A stretch of DNA of 44,255 nt from an uncultured Microscilla sp. Its GTDB lineage: Bacteria; Bacteroidota; Bacteroidia; Cytophagales; Microscillaceae. Of the stretch, positions 32,701 to 40,244 are shown in pieces. The stretch's first letter is position 1, and each line of letters starts with the position of its first letter. The notes beneath the pieces are model-generated. The model was not told the origin of the DNA. It worked only from the letters and a program-made list of their open reading frames with translations, and ran no database searches. The translations under genes were made by a program, and so were the position numbers. The stretch covers positions 1 to 44,255 of the forward strand of contig NZ_CANLRP010000057.1 in assembly GCF_947493425.1 (NCBI RefSeq), written 5' to 3'.

Positions 32701-33410
32701 ACATTGAGTGGGCAGAGCGCCTATTTTATTATCACACCCTTGTTATGTCTCCTTTTGAAATTAACATTGGCCAGGCTGAAATAACCAAAGGGCAGTTGAA
32801 TTTCTCGGCTACGCTTACTGCGTTACAGGCATTTGACAAAAAATTGGTAGTGCATGCGGTGGTAGTAGACACTGCAGTAAAAATGGGGGGAGAAATATAC
32901 CATCAGGTAGTACGCAAAATGTTGCCCGACGCCTCTGGAACTTTTTTGGCAAAAAACTGGGCACAAGGCGCTGCTCATACCCTCAGTTTTAGTTGGAATA
33001 CAGGCAACATACCCATCGAAAGGTTAAAAGTAGTGGTGTTTGTCGAAAACTATGAAACAAGAAAAGTGTACCAGGCAGCATTATGTAAGGTAAACTTTAT
33101 TCGCAATGAAAAAAATGAAGACCATCACATGGTTACTGGAGTTCAAAATGTTGAAAGTCAGGCGCAAACCATCATATATCCTAATCCGGCAACCCATACC
33201 GTAAGCGTTACTCTGGGCAAATCAAAGGGCTTGCCTGCTTTTGCTCAATGGTCTGTCACCAATGCCGAAGGCAAAATAATGAAGAAGGGAATCTTGCTAA
33301 AGCCAAGTAAGCAGTTAGTAGTAGATGTTCATCATTTGCCCGCAGGCATCTACCTTGTGAGGGTGCAAAAAGGGCAATGGGTGGTACAGCAAAAGTTCCG
33401 TAAACGTTGA
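29742..33410 (+). CDS. Large T9SS-exported multidomain surface protein
   Basis: 1222 residues with a signal peptide (about 1-29, ending A-H-A-G). The N-terminal half reads as beta-sandwich modules of bacterial Ig type. A PKD domain follows at about 616-665 (W-D-F-G-D-G-T-T-S-T-D-N-S-P-A-H-T-Y). A jelly-roll region at about 740-890 contains S-F-D-Y-W-V-D-T-D-A-G. A segment at about 900-1090 resembles Omp28-like proteins (V-L-M-E-Y-F-T-N). A T9SS type A sorting domain closes the protein at about 1144-1222 (I-I-Y-P-N-P-A). It should be secreted across the outer membrane and may act in adhesion or in binding polymers. There is no obvious catalytic motif, and the Omp28-like part lacks the cysteines usual at the start of that domain. 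It stands alone between long spacers. Confidence 0.85.
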   Translation: MKFTVINQPVTTILSWLLLAFLPIASAHAGRPYVTSFKITNLAGNHTFGDYTNDFYGVPMNAFSIEIEFDEDFRSAVTTGAMITSVADIVAMFELYPYYDGTPNSLVASNMVMSNVDITHSGKKVTVLLKLKNGLRSNTWYRLKLKTGGVQGKNSITGNWSRDCHSEELDFKTTKEISITTGTSELLCPNDNETTISPIIIAEQDQYSFTPGESHTLTLEMSDPDFVISNLSSGEIKAEMYGLGATQGLPVSLVGNEINIDISVDGSAHTSGSLIISGIRVKYQGTTNKSGILRAKQETAYFISGLYIEGNPMTLANLEGRAVIYENSFNLDTVDVVGPQAICVGSFDSQNYFVPPVSGATHYIWSVPAIFKDPVGSFLVNLGAGRWQTPNNAISLFLKEGTVLDSGIISVQAIRQCKQGTPSKEFTITINQPDALVFDKPVELLSNEHPQVLSVVSPANGEIRFSGSGIVKNTFVPNLILGPYPRTVTIDYVFTSGSTGCVTKGQFDIKVLDGRVPKDMKMWVSRDLDSPFVYFKTHVPTATPAWGWKWTFENQRSNDINPTMALQSPQPQNVSYNLEIKDEKSREYSINKSFQVTIDFNGQQLGKPTQFLKSVDLGASNDKINSQKWDFGDGTTSTDNSPAHTYSQAGSYVVKLTIVAEDFITYELTKRIDIFPIVEVKKNLLYSEQFGNLTHYWATSGKVDSAGILIQRCSWQLKTPAGFGHISADKGKAWVTDNQNLPHATSNQARYYAREHSYVESPSFDITDLQRPTVSFDYWVDTDAGSDGVVLLYTVDDGKTWWRVGQINQGLQWYNSRPILGSPGKYMTNDNIDNQGWSGNRQYEQKEGWQTARFTLDAALEKMLKLSRKIIRFRVAFGSNADDPPNKKFDGFAFDNFQINNRNRLVLMEYFTNQGAAGAAGKDQQAHNFVVTKNEMINLHYHVGFPGPDEANQLNHKDPSGRSFHYGIRQAPQVVIDGSTLESKSLDIEWAERLFYYHTLVMSPFEINIGQAEITKGQLNFSATLTALQAFDKKLVVHAVVVDTAVKMGGEIYHQVVRKMLPDASGTFLAKNWAQGAAHTLSFSWNTGNIPIERLKVVVFVENYETRKVYQAALCKVNFIRNEKNEDHHMVTGVQNVESQAQTIIYPNPATHTVSVTLGKSKGLPAFAQWSVTNAEGKIMKKGILLKPSKQLVVDVHHLPAGIYLVRVQKGQWVVQQKFRKR

Positions 33411-33524
33411 GGTGGTAAGCTCTTTATGCCGTTGTTTGTGTCTCCCCTGTTGTGTCAAGTCTTCCGTAGGGCGGACTTGGCATGATTGATTATCAAAATA
33501 CTCCGCCGTTGTTTGTGTCTCCAC

Positions 33525-33645
33525 AAGCAATCTGGGTGTAAAAGCTTTGAGACAATGAAAGAAGGCGTCATACTAAGTAGGTGACACGTATTAAGCCGGA
33601 AGACTTAAACAACCCAGAATACTACGCCGTTGCTTGTGTCTCCAC
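33525..33645. repeat. 121-bp direct repeat, copy 1
   Basis: Identical by eye to 34024-34144 over 121 bp, starting AAGCAATCTGGG and ending GTGTCTCCAC. No ORF. The offset is 499 bp. Confidence 0.85.
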
Positions 33646-33727
33646 CATAGCCGTTAGGCTAATATTTTTTAGTGATTTAATCTGTCTTTCATTGCCAGAT
33701 ATTGATGTTTTAATCAGTGCTTGAAGA

Positions 33728-33795
33728 TGGCGCGCTGCGTCCTCGCGCGTGCCCAGCCAATTCTACGATGGCACACGCGAGGATGACGTGCGCCA
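33728..33795. repeat. GC-rich 26-bp hairpin
   Basis: 33728-33753 pairs with 33770-33795 at 21 of 26 positions, and most mismatches would be G-U pairs in RNA. Its GC content is far above that of the surrounding DNA. Confidence 0.7.
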
Positions 33796-34023
33796 GCAGC
33801 AAGCTGTTTTTTTAGTTCTAAATATTTCTGTGTAAAAGAGAAGAAACACTTAGTTTTTATGGTTTTCTGCTTAGCCGTCAGGCTACACCCCTGAAATATC
33901 TTTCAGTGCCCAAGTTTTGGCGATTCGATCAGCGCGTGGGGACACTCGCTGAGGCGGTGACGGTATTTTTTAAGTGATTTTTTTACTATGCTCCTCTTAG
34001 CCTGACGGCTATGGTGTCTCCAG

Positions 34024-34144
34024 AAGCAATCTGGGTGTAAAAGCTTTGAGACAATGAAAGAAGGCGTCATACTAAGTAGGTGACACGTATTAAGCCGGAA
34101 GACTTAAACAACCCAGAATACTACGCCGTTGCTTGTGTCTCCAC
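34024..34144. repeat. 121-bp direct repeat, copy 2
   Basis: Second copy of the repeat at 33525-33645. It is followed by ACAAGCAACCTGGG, a partial start of another copy. Confidence 0.85.
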
Positions 34145-34507
34145 AAGCAACCTGGGTTGTTGCTGTGACCTTATCTGTATATAAAGCTTTTCTTTCGTTT
34201 TGGGCAGGTATATAGGTTGTTTGCATAAAAAAATGTTATTTAATAAACAATTGATGGATAAAATAAGTATTTCTTATTAACTTACTTTGTAAGTAGGTGT
34301 AGTGCAGCATTACTATGCAATAAACCTGAAAAACATCGGTTGGGAGGAATATTCATTGCTCTTCAATCAATACCCTGAACGAGGCAATACAACTTGACTA
34401 AACGATCGTCTTTTAGCTTATATCAACGGTAAGAGACCGTCAGTTTTTTAGGTTAACCACGTCGTTCAGCATATATACTTTTTGTATTACTAAAATTCTT
34501 TATTGTA

Positions 34508-36139
34508 GTGAGTGAAAGAATAAAAAATTCTAATTTCCAGATTCGTTTACCCTTACTTTTGGGCTTGGCTCTTGCCGGAGGTATGTTGCTTGGTGCCAAT
34601 ATGTTTGGAGGAGGCACCGCCAATGTCAAGGGAATCAAGGACGGATACTTAAAAATTAAAGAGATTCTTACCCATATCGACAACCGATATGTAGATACAG
34701 TCAATACCGATGATTTGGTAGACTATTCCATTGAAAAAATGCTGGAAAAACTCGACCCACACTCGTCTTACATTCCCAAAAAGAACATCAGAGAAGCCAA
34801 AGCTCAGCTTGAGGGAAGTTATGATGGCATAGGCATAGAGTTTAACATCTTTAAAGATACTATTTATGTAGTGGCTCCCTTATCGGGTGGTCCCTCTGAA
34901 AAAGCAGGGCTGCAGTCGGGCGACAAAATTATTAAGGTAAACGGTGAAAATGTTGCTGGAATTAAGATAAAAAACCAAGGAGTACGCAAGCGTTTGTTGG
35001 GTAAAAAAGGAAGCAAAGTAAAAATTGCTATCAAGCGTTCAGGTGTCAATGAGTTGATGGAGTTTACCATTACCCGCGACAAGATTCCACAAAATTCGGT
35101 GGAGGTAAGCTATATGATAGACGAGAAAACCGGATTTATAAAAGTAAGCCGTTTTGCCCGCCGTACTTATATCGAGTTTCGCGAAGCATTGGAAGGCTTG
35201 CGCAAAAAAGGAATGAAACGTATGGTGCTTGACCTGCGCGATAACCCCGGAGGCTATATGGATCGTGCCATTAAAATGGCGGATGAGTTTTTGCCAGGCA
35301 ACCCCAAAATTGTATATACCAATGGCAAAGGCTCACGCTACGACTCGGAAGCCCGTGCCCGTTTTACTGGTTTGTTTGAGCAAGGTCCTCTCATTGTATT
35401 GATCAATGAAGGAAGTGCTTCGGCATCTGAAATTGTATCGGGTGCTTTGCAAGACAACGACCGCGCATTGATTGTAGGTCGCCGCTCGTTTGGCAAAGGT
35501 TTGGTACAGTTACCCATTGACTTACAGGATGGCTCAGAGTTGCGCCTGACTATTTCACGTTATTATACGCCTAGCGGACGCTCTATCCAAAAGCCTTATG
35601 GTAAAAACCCTAAGGAATACCGTTCTGACCTGCTGAAACGCTATAAAAGTGGAGAATTGTTTAGCGCCGATAGCATCAAGTTCAACGATTCGCTTAAATA
35701 TACCACCGTTCGCAAAAAACGCACAGTATACGGTGGAGGTGGCATTATGCCTGATTACTTTATACCGATAGATACGAGCAGAAACAGTAAGTATTACCGC
35801 AATCTTTCGGTAAAAAATGTATTCCAGGAGTACTCGTTCAAATACTATAAAAACAACCAGAAAAAACTGGAAGCTTATAAACTGGATGATTACATTAAAA
35901 ACTTTAAAGTAAGCCCAGTAATGGTAAAAGATATGATAGCGATGGGCAAAAAAGCGGGTGTAAAATACAACGCGAAGGAATTTAAACGTTCCGAAAAACT
36001 CATCAAAACCTTGGTCAAAGCGTTGGTTGGGCGTAGAGTATGGAAAGAACAAGGGTTTTACCCAATTTGGTACAGCATTGACCGAACTTATGTAAAAGCT
36101 TTGAAGTTGTTTGACAAAGCTGCGGCTATACAAGAGTAA
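34508..36139 (+). CDS. C-terminal processing protease (S41, CtpA-type)
   Basis: 543 residues from a GTG at 34508. A membrane anchor or signal segment covers about 13-33. A PDZ domain (about 100-180) has S-Y-D-G-I-G-I-E-F and the S-G-D-K-I-I-K-V-N-G loop. The S41 catalytic domain has L-D-L-R-D-N-P-G-G at 241-249. Ser305, within S-A-S-A-S-E-I, and Lys330, in F-G-K-G, form the Ser-Lys dyad with the 25-residue spacing seen in E. coli Prc. Such periplasmic proteases trim or degrade envelope proteins, recognising C-termini through the PDZ domain. The C-terminal 120 residues are lysine-rich and typical of Bacteroidota homologues. The GTG start is supported by the anchor lying just behind it. Confidence 0.92.
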   Translation: MSERIKNSNFQIRLPLLLGLALAGGMLLGANMFGGGTANVKGIKDGYLKIKEILTHIDNRYVDTVNTDDLVDYSIEKMLEKLDPHSSYIPKKNIREAKAQLEGSYDGIGIEFNIFKDTIYVVAPLSGGPSEKAGLQSGDKIIKVNGENVAGIKIKNQGVRKRLLGKKGSKVKIAIKRSGVNELMEFTITRDKIPQNSVEVSYMIDEKTGFIKVSRFARRTYIEFREALEGLRKKGMKRMVLDLRDNPGGYMDRAIKMADEFLPGNPKIVYTNGKGSRYDSEARARFTGLFEQGPLIVLINEGSASASEIVSGALQDNDRALIVGRRSFGKGLVQLPIDLQDGSELRLTISRYYTPSGRSIQKPYGKNPKEYRSDLLKRYKSGELFSADSIKFNDSLKYTTVRKKRTVYGGGGIMPDYFIPIDTSRNSKYYRNLSVKNVFQEYSFKYYKNNQKKLEAYKLDDYIKNFKVSPVMVKDMIAMGKKAGVKYNAKEFKRSEKLIKTLVKALVGRRVWKEQGFYPIWYSIDRTYVKALKLFDKAAAIQE

Positions 36140-36845
36140 CTTTTCATAGTTGAGAGCGATACGCTATTTTTCTGAACTGCAAAAAATGCAAGCCTTTGTG
36201 TTTTTTGCAGTTTTTTTATGCCTTTTATTACAGTTTTTTTGGGGAGTAAAAATAGACGAGGTGTATAATGGTTGTTTGGCTTTTTGTCTCGTTATAACCG
36301 AAAAGTGTTGATTAGTATGATAATGGCTGTTTGGCTTGTTGTCAATACCGGTTTTGGGAGAGATGGACTAGCTTGATGCTATTTGGAAAAACCTCAAACA
36401 AACTTTATATTTAGCCCCATTCAAAACTCAGGTTGGGCATTACTTGCTTTTAGGGAGCAACCAACAAATAGTATACGCATTTGCTGGGTGATACTTTACC
36501 CTGATGCTTTGTTAAATTTTTTGACCATAGCTATGGCTATGCTCGCAAAATTTGCCGCGCCTCAGGGCGAAAAATCACCCCTCAGGGTGTAAATTTATTT
36601 TGGTACCATTCCTTAGTGATGTGTAAAAAATAAAGTGAGCTGATTCAAGAAAATATTTTGTTTTCTGATGATCTTAAAAAAATGAACATAGCTTTGGCTA
36701 TGAGATGTTTTTTAAGAGAAATCAGGAGGCAAAAGATACACTTTAATGGCTCAACTTATTTTTGCAGGATCACTTAATAAACACTTTGGGTTTGAGGTGG
36801 GTTACATTAGACAAAAAGGTAAAAATCACTTCGATAATATTAATT
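36140..36845. other. Spacer with repeats before homogentisate dioxygenase
   Basis: About 700 bp. After the terminator there is an imperfect direct repeat ATAATGGTTGTTTGGCTTTT (about 36265 and 36320). Palindromic CATAGC-type sequences occur at 36527-36545 and 36680-36700. A copy of the MITE-like right end is at 36588-36616. No gene is supported, and the open frames here are repeat-derived. Confidence 0.5.
36176..36211 (+). terminator. Intrinsic terminator of the S41 protease gene
   Basis: Perfect 11-bp stem ACTGCAAAAAA/TTTTTTGCAGT followed by a T run, 37 bp after the stop. This is the clearest intrinsic terminator in the window. Confidence 0.85.
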
Positions 36846-38006
36846 ATGGCTTATTACTATAGATTAGGGAACATACCCCCAAAACGACATACACAATTTA
36901 GACAACCCGATGGCAGCCTGTACCACGAAGAACTGGTAAGCTCTAAAGGGTTCAGCGGCATTTATTCTAACTTATACCACATTTATCCACCCACTCGTAT
37001 TCAAGAGGTGCTTAAACCTGAGCCTTGCGCACACAAAATAGTGCCCGACTTGCCATTGCAACAAGTACACCTCAAAACCTCAGTACAGGGAATTACCGGA
37101 AAAGACTACCTAGATGCACGCCGCACCTTAATGGTAAACAACGACGTACGCCTGGCAATTTGTAATCCATCGGAAAAGAAAATGGATTATTATTACAAAA
37201 ACGGCGAAGCTGACGAGGTGATTTATGTACACGATGGTAGTGGCTATGTATATTCTCAGTTTGGTAAGTTGCGCATCAAAAAAGGTGACTACGTGGTGAT
37301 TCCAAGAACCACTATTTTCCGCATAGAGTTTGACGAAGACCCCGTGCGTTTGCTTATCATAGAGTCGATGAGCCCCGTAGAAACCGTGAAGCGTTACCGC
37401 AACGAGTTGGGACAGCTAGAAGAGCACTCGCCTTATTGTGAGCGCGATATTCACCCACCGCAAGAGTTGGTAACCGAAGAAGACAAAGGTGAGTATCTTG
37501 TAAAGATAAAAAAACAGGGCTATTTGCATCAATACCGTTATGAGCACAGTCCACTGGACATTGTAGGTTGGGATGGCTTTTTGTACCCTTATACTATTTC
37601 TATTTATGACTTTGAACCTATCACGGGGCGTATTCACCAACCACCACCAGTGCATCAAATGTTTCAGGCACACAATTATGTGATTTGTTCTTTTGTACCT
37701 CGCTTGTTCGACTATCATCCGTTGGCTATTCCAGCGCCTTACAATCACAGTAACATTGACTCTGATGAGGTATTGTTTTATGCCGAAGGGGACTTTATGA
37801 GTCGTAAAGGGATAGACAGAGGTTCGTTTACCTTGCACGTAGGTAGTTTGCCCCATGGACCACACCCTGGCACAGTAGAGAAAAGCATTGGAGCCAAAGA
37901 AACCCACGAGTATGCAGTAATGGTAGATACTTTCAAGCCTTTGTTTTTGACCGAAGAAGCTATGGAGTTTGTAGATAAAAACTACCCTATGAGCTGGACT
38001 GAGTAA
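36846..38006 (+). CDS. hmgA: Homogentisate 1,2-dioxygenase
   Basis: 386 residues from the ATG at 36846 (M-A-Y-Y-Y-R-L-G-N-I-P-P-K-R-H-T-Q-F). An upstream in-frame start at 36762 would add a nonconserved 28-residue tail and is rejected. The two-domain cupin enzyme opens the ring of homogentisate to maleylacetoacetate in tyrosine and phenylalanine breakdown. The C-terminal cupin shows the Fe(II) ligand region: N-H-S-N-I-D-S-D-E-V-L-F-Y-A-E-G (the Glu after the DSDE segment), and the later L-P-H-G-P-H-P-G histidine. No other tyrosine-catabolic gene is adjacent, so it seems to be a lone unit here. Confidence 0.92.
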   Translation: MAYYYRLGNIPPKRHTQFRQPDGSLYHEELVSSKGFSGIYSNLYHIYPPTRIQEVLKPEPCAHKIVPDLPLQQVHLKTSVQGITGKDYLDARRTLMVNNDVRLAICNPSEKKMDYYYKNGEADEVIYVHDGSGYVYSQFGKLRIKKGDYVVIPRTTIFRIEFDEDPVRLLIIESMSPVETVKRYRNELGQLEEHSPYCERDIHPPQELVTEEDKGEYLVKIKKQGYLHQYRYEHSPLDIVGWDGFLYPYTISIYDFEPITGRIHQPPPVHQMFQAHNYVICSFVPRLFDYHPLAIPAPYNHSNIDSDEVLFYAEGDFMSRKGIDRGSFTLHVGSLPHGPHPGTVEKSIGAKETHEYAVMVDTFKPLFLTEEAMEFVDKNYPMSWTE

Positions 38007-38038
38007 GACTTTGCCTAATATGATATAAAAAAAACTAA

Positions 38039-38066
38039 CCCCACTTCATTTGTTATTGAAGTGGGG
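38039..38066. terminator. Terminator of hmgA
   Basis: Perfect 10-bp stem CCCCACTTCA/TGAAGTGGGG with an 8-nt loop, between convergent genes. It may serve both. Confidence 0.75.
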
Positions 38067-38095
38067 TGGTTGCTTTAAAGAGGTAATGAAAATAT

Positions 38096-38590
38096 TTAAA
38101 CCACAAATTTCTCTTTTTGTGGTTGTACCTGCCCTTCACGCAAATCTTCTTTAGTCAATATCTTAAACCCTTCGGCACGTGGCATTTTGTCAATGGTTTG
38201 CAGCAATGTTTCGGGGGGTACAGCAAGCTTGCGTGCCTTAAGGTTGAGCCAACCACCCGATAGTTGGGTTTGGGCAGCATGGGTACCATCTTGCTTGTAA
38301 AAGTTGTGCAAAAATCGGAAAAACAGCTTATTTTCTGACAAGCCCTTGAGCTCCATTGTGAGGTAAATGATTTCGTTGGGGAGAATTTCTTTAAAAAAAT
38401 GAGTGGTTTCCGAAAACACAATAGGTCCTATGTTGTGTGCTTGAAACGCCGCCTGCGAAAAGCCGTTTTCGGCTAAAAACTTAGTGCGAATATGCGCCCC
38501 ATAGTTTACATAAGCCGAATTTGCCAAATGATTGTTGGGGTCAAGGTCTGACCACCGCACTTCTACACTAATATAATACTTGTTGTTCAT
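38096..38590 (-). CDS. Acyl-CoA thioesterase, 4HBT hot-dog fold
   Basis: 164 residues from the ATG at 38590. The frame is open 38 codons further, but that stretch overlaps a terminator hairpin and is not conserved-looking. The N-terminal strand V-R-W-S-D-L-D-P-N-N-H-L-A-N-S-A-Y (11-27) is the 4-hydroxybenzoyl-CoA thioesterase motif with catalytic Asp17. A single hot-dog domain fills the protein, which would hydrolyse an acyl-CoA or acyl-carrier thioester. The sequence TACCTTTG, matching the -7 promoter element, ends 4 nt before the ATG without a clear -33 partner, hinting at a near-leaderless transcript. The substrate is unknown. Confidence 0.85.
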   Translation of the reverse strand: MNNKYYISVEVRWSDLDPNNHLANSAYVNYGAHIRTKFLAENGFSQAAFQAHNIGPIVFSETTHFFKEILPNEIIYLTMELKGLSENKLFFRFLHNFYKQDGTHAAQTQLSGGWLNLKARKLAVPPETLLQTIDKMPRAEGFKILTKEDLREGQVQPQKEKFVV

Positions 38591-38640
38591 GGGGCAAAGG
38601 TAAAATAATTGGAGGTTTTTGCCTAACAGGTACTTCCACA

Positions 38641-38671
38641 AAAAAAGCCCATCACTTAAGTGACAGGCTCC
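38641..38671 (-). terminator. Terminator of the SiaC-like gene
   Basis: On the minus strand AGCCTGTCACTT pairs with AAGTGATGGGCT and a T run follows, directly after the stop of the gene at 38701-39090. Confidence 0.75.
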
Positions 38672-38700
38672 AATTCCTTTTTGCGGGATATATTTTTGGC

Positions 38701-39090
38701 TCAATTAATTTCTTCCTGGGCATAAAACTCAAAAGGCAACTCGGTAATAATTTTGAAGTGGTTGCCCAACTCTTTCATATCTTCATCTTCTTCTTCGTAG
38801 TACCATTCTACAGTTACTGGATGCTGCTTATTTTGCAGCTTTTTTAGTTTTTTCAAAATTCCCATCAAATAATCAGAGGTACTGGTGTTGAAGTATACCA
38901 GCTTAAAAATAATGATGGTTCCTTTGTTTTGTGGGTTTACTATATACTCGTCGATCAGGTCTAACAAGGGAGTATAAAAACTGTCGGCATCTTCGGGAAT
39001 AGAAATGCCTGTAAGTTCCAAAATTCCTCTTTTTACGTCGAAATGAACCTTTGGAGTTTTATTGGTTTGTTCTATGCTAATGCTTTGCAT
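38701..39090 (-). CDS. SiaC-family regulatory phosphoprotein (DUF1987)
   Basis: 129 residues. The single DUF1987 domain shows I-E-Q-T-N-K-T-P-K-V near the start, the G-I-S-I-P-E-D-A-D-S-F-Y-x-P-L segment, and Y-F-N-T-S-T-S-D-Y-L-M, the Thr/Ser site region that is phosphorylated in Pseudomonas SiaC. In that system a kinase (SiaB) and phosphatase (SiaA) control SiaC, which activates a diguanylate cyclase. No such partners are encoded here, so the local pathway is unknown. It looks monocistronic with its own terminator. Confidence 0.85.
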   Translation of the reverse strand: MQSISIEQTNKTPKVHFDVKRGILELTGISIPEDADSFYTPLLDLIDEYIVNPQNKGTIIIFKLVYFNTSTSDYLMGILKKLKKLQNKQHPVTVEWYYEEEDEDMKELGNHFKIITELPFEFYAQEEIN

Positions 39091-39676
39091 AAAGGAATTA
39101 TTAAGTTGATTATAGGTATCAAGTAGTCAGGCAAAATTAAAATCTATTGTTTTACTGTCAAATGGTTTACAAACATCAAGCAATATTTGTTTATGCCCAA
39201 GTACTTATATCAGTTTAAATATAGCCTAAACTTCGTCAAAAATATAAAATATTTGTTAGAACTAATTAAATAAATCAAGGGATTTGTTTTAATAATACAA
39301 ATTCTGCGCGCTTGTTTGTATACAAGCAAAATACCTTGCCAAAAAAACGGGATAGTTTGACAAAAACAAAGTGGTGACTGATAACCTGTCGCTTTAGGCA
39401 TTGGTAACAAGAAAGTGGCTATACAAACCCTGAATGCCTCCGTTTAGCGAAAAAATTAGTGAATGCCTGTAGAAATCGCTAATTTAACAATTAATACAAC
39501 CAATGTATCTCAAAAGGAAGGTTATAAGAAACCCTTTCACACACAAAGTGTTTTGATAACCTGCCGAATAATATACAAAATAACAATCATATATCACATA
39601 GTAATCTGTAAAAAATAAAGTGCTCTTTGAGAACAAACTATTTTTGTAGGATTGCATAAACCTTAAAACAAATTTT
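39091..39676. other. Divergent spacer before the molybdenum hydroxylase
   Basis: About 585 bp of AT-rich DNA with a small palindrome GCTTGTTTGTATACAAGC near 39311. TATTTTTG at 39639-39646 matches the -7 element, about 30 bp before the start of the next gene, but a -33 partner at proper spacing is missing. Confidence 0.45.
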
Positions 39677-40141
39677 ATGGCAGCTTACACACTTCACGTG
39701 AACAACAAAAAATTAAAGGTAGAGGCAGAAGCCGATACTCCTTTGTTGTGGGTATTACGCGACGAACTGAATCTTACCGGAACTAAGTTTGGCTGTGGCA
39801 AGGCTTTGTGCGGAGCCTGTACTGTGCACCTCAATGGCAACCCCGTACGTTCTTGTTCTATGCCTATAGCCGCTGTACGCAATGCCAAAATCACTACTAT
39901 AGAAGGAGTAGCCCAAGGCAATACCTTGCATGCGGTACAGCAAGCCTGGATAGACGAAGATGTACCGCAATGTGGCTATTGTCAGTCAGGGCAGATTATG
40001 TCGGCGGTAGCCTTATTGTCGAAAAACTCCAAGCCTACCGATGCTGATATCGATGCGGCCATGTCGGGCAATATTTGTCGTTGTGGTACTTATGTGCGCA
40101 TTCGCAAGGCCATACATCGTGCGGCCAAAGCAATGAATTAG
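39677..40141 (+). CDS. Molybdenum hydroxylase small subunit, (2Fe-2S)-binding
   Basis: 154 residues with two [2Fe-2S] clusters. The plant-ferredoxin-type site has Cys40, Cys45, Cys48 and Cys60. The helical-domain site has Cys99, Cys102, Cys134 and Cys136 (C-G-Y-C-Q-S-G and C-R-C-G). It passes electrons from the molybdenum centre of the large subunit encoded 103 bp downstream. The pair matches isoquinoline 1-oxidoreductase/aldehyde-oxidase (IorAB) type enzymes. There is no signal peptide, and it would be carried out with the Tat-targeted large subunit. The physiological substrate is unknown. Confidence 0.92.
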   Translation: MAAYTLHVNNKKLKVEAEADTPLLWVLRDELNLTGTKFGCGKALCGACTVHLNGNPVRSCSMPIAAVRNAKITTIEGVAQGNTLHAVQQAWIDEDVPQCGYCQSGQIMSAVALLSKNSKPTDADIDAAMSGNICRCGTYVRIRKAIHRAAKAMN

Positions 40142-40244
40142 TGTTTAAATTACCTGAGTAATCTACACCAGTATGCCTAAGTATACAAGGACTTATGGCT
40201 ACCCAAATTTTAGCTAACAATTGCCCGAAACAGAACCCAACCCA

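Larger units (their letters stand above)
33411..34507. repeat. 1.1-kb repeat-rich spacer
   Basis: No gene. It holds two identical 121-bp repeats (33525-33645 and 34024-34144) and a GC-rich hairpin (33728-33795). The palindrome AGCCGTTAGGCT or its variant occurs three times (33649-33660, 33874-33885, 33999-34010). The motif GCCGTTGTTTGTGTCTCC or GCCGTTGCTTGTGTCTCC occurs four times. The 121-bp copies and the inward AGCC repeats frame about 380 bp of DNA between them. Confidence 0.75.

Noticed and set aside
36383..36592. 69-codon plus-strand ORF
   Set aside because: It lies in repeat-derived spacer and includes the MITE-like palindrome, so it is unlikely to be translated.
36762..36845. N-terminal extension of homogentisate dioxygenase
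   Set aside because: The family begins close to M-A-Y-Y-Y-R-L-G, and the upstream 28 codons are unrelated.
38591..38704. N-terminal extension of the thioesterase
   Set aside because: It overlaps the terminator of the upstream SiaC-like gene, and the hot-dog domain starts right after the internal ATG.
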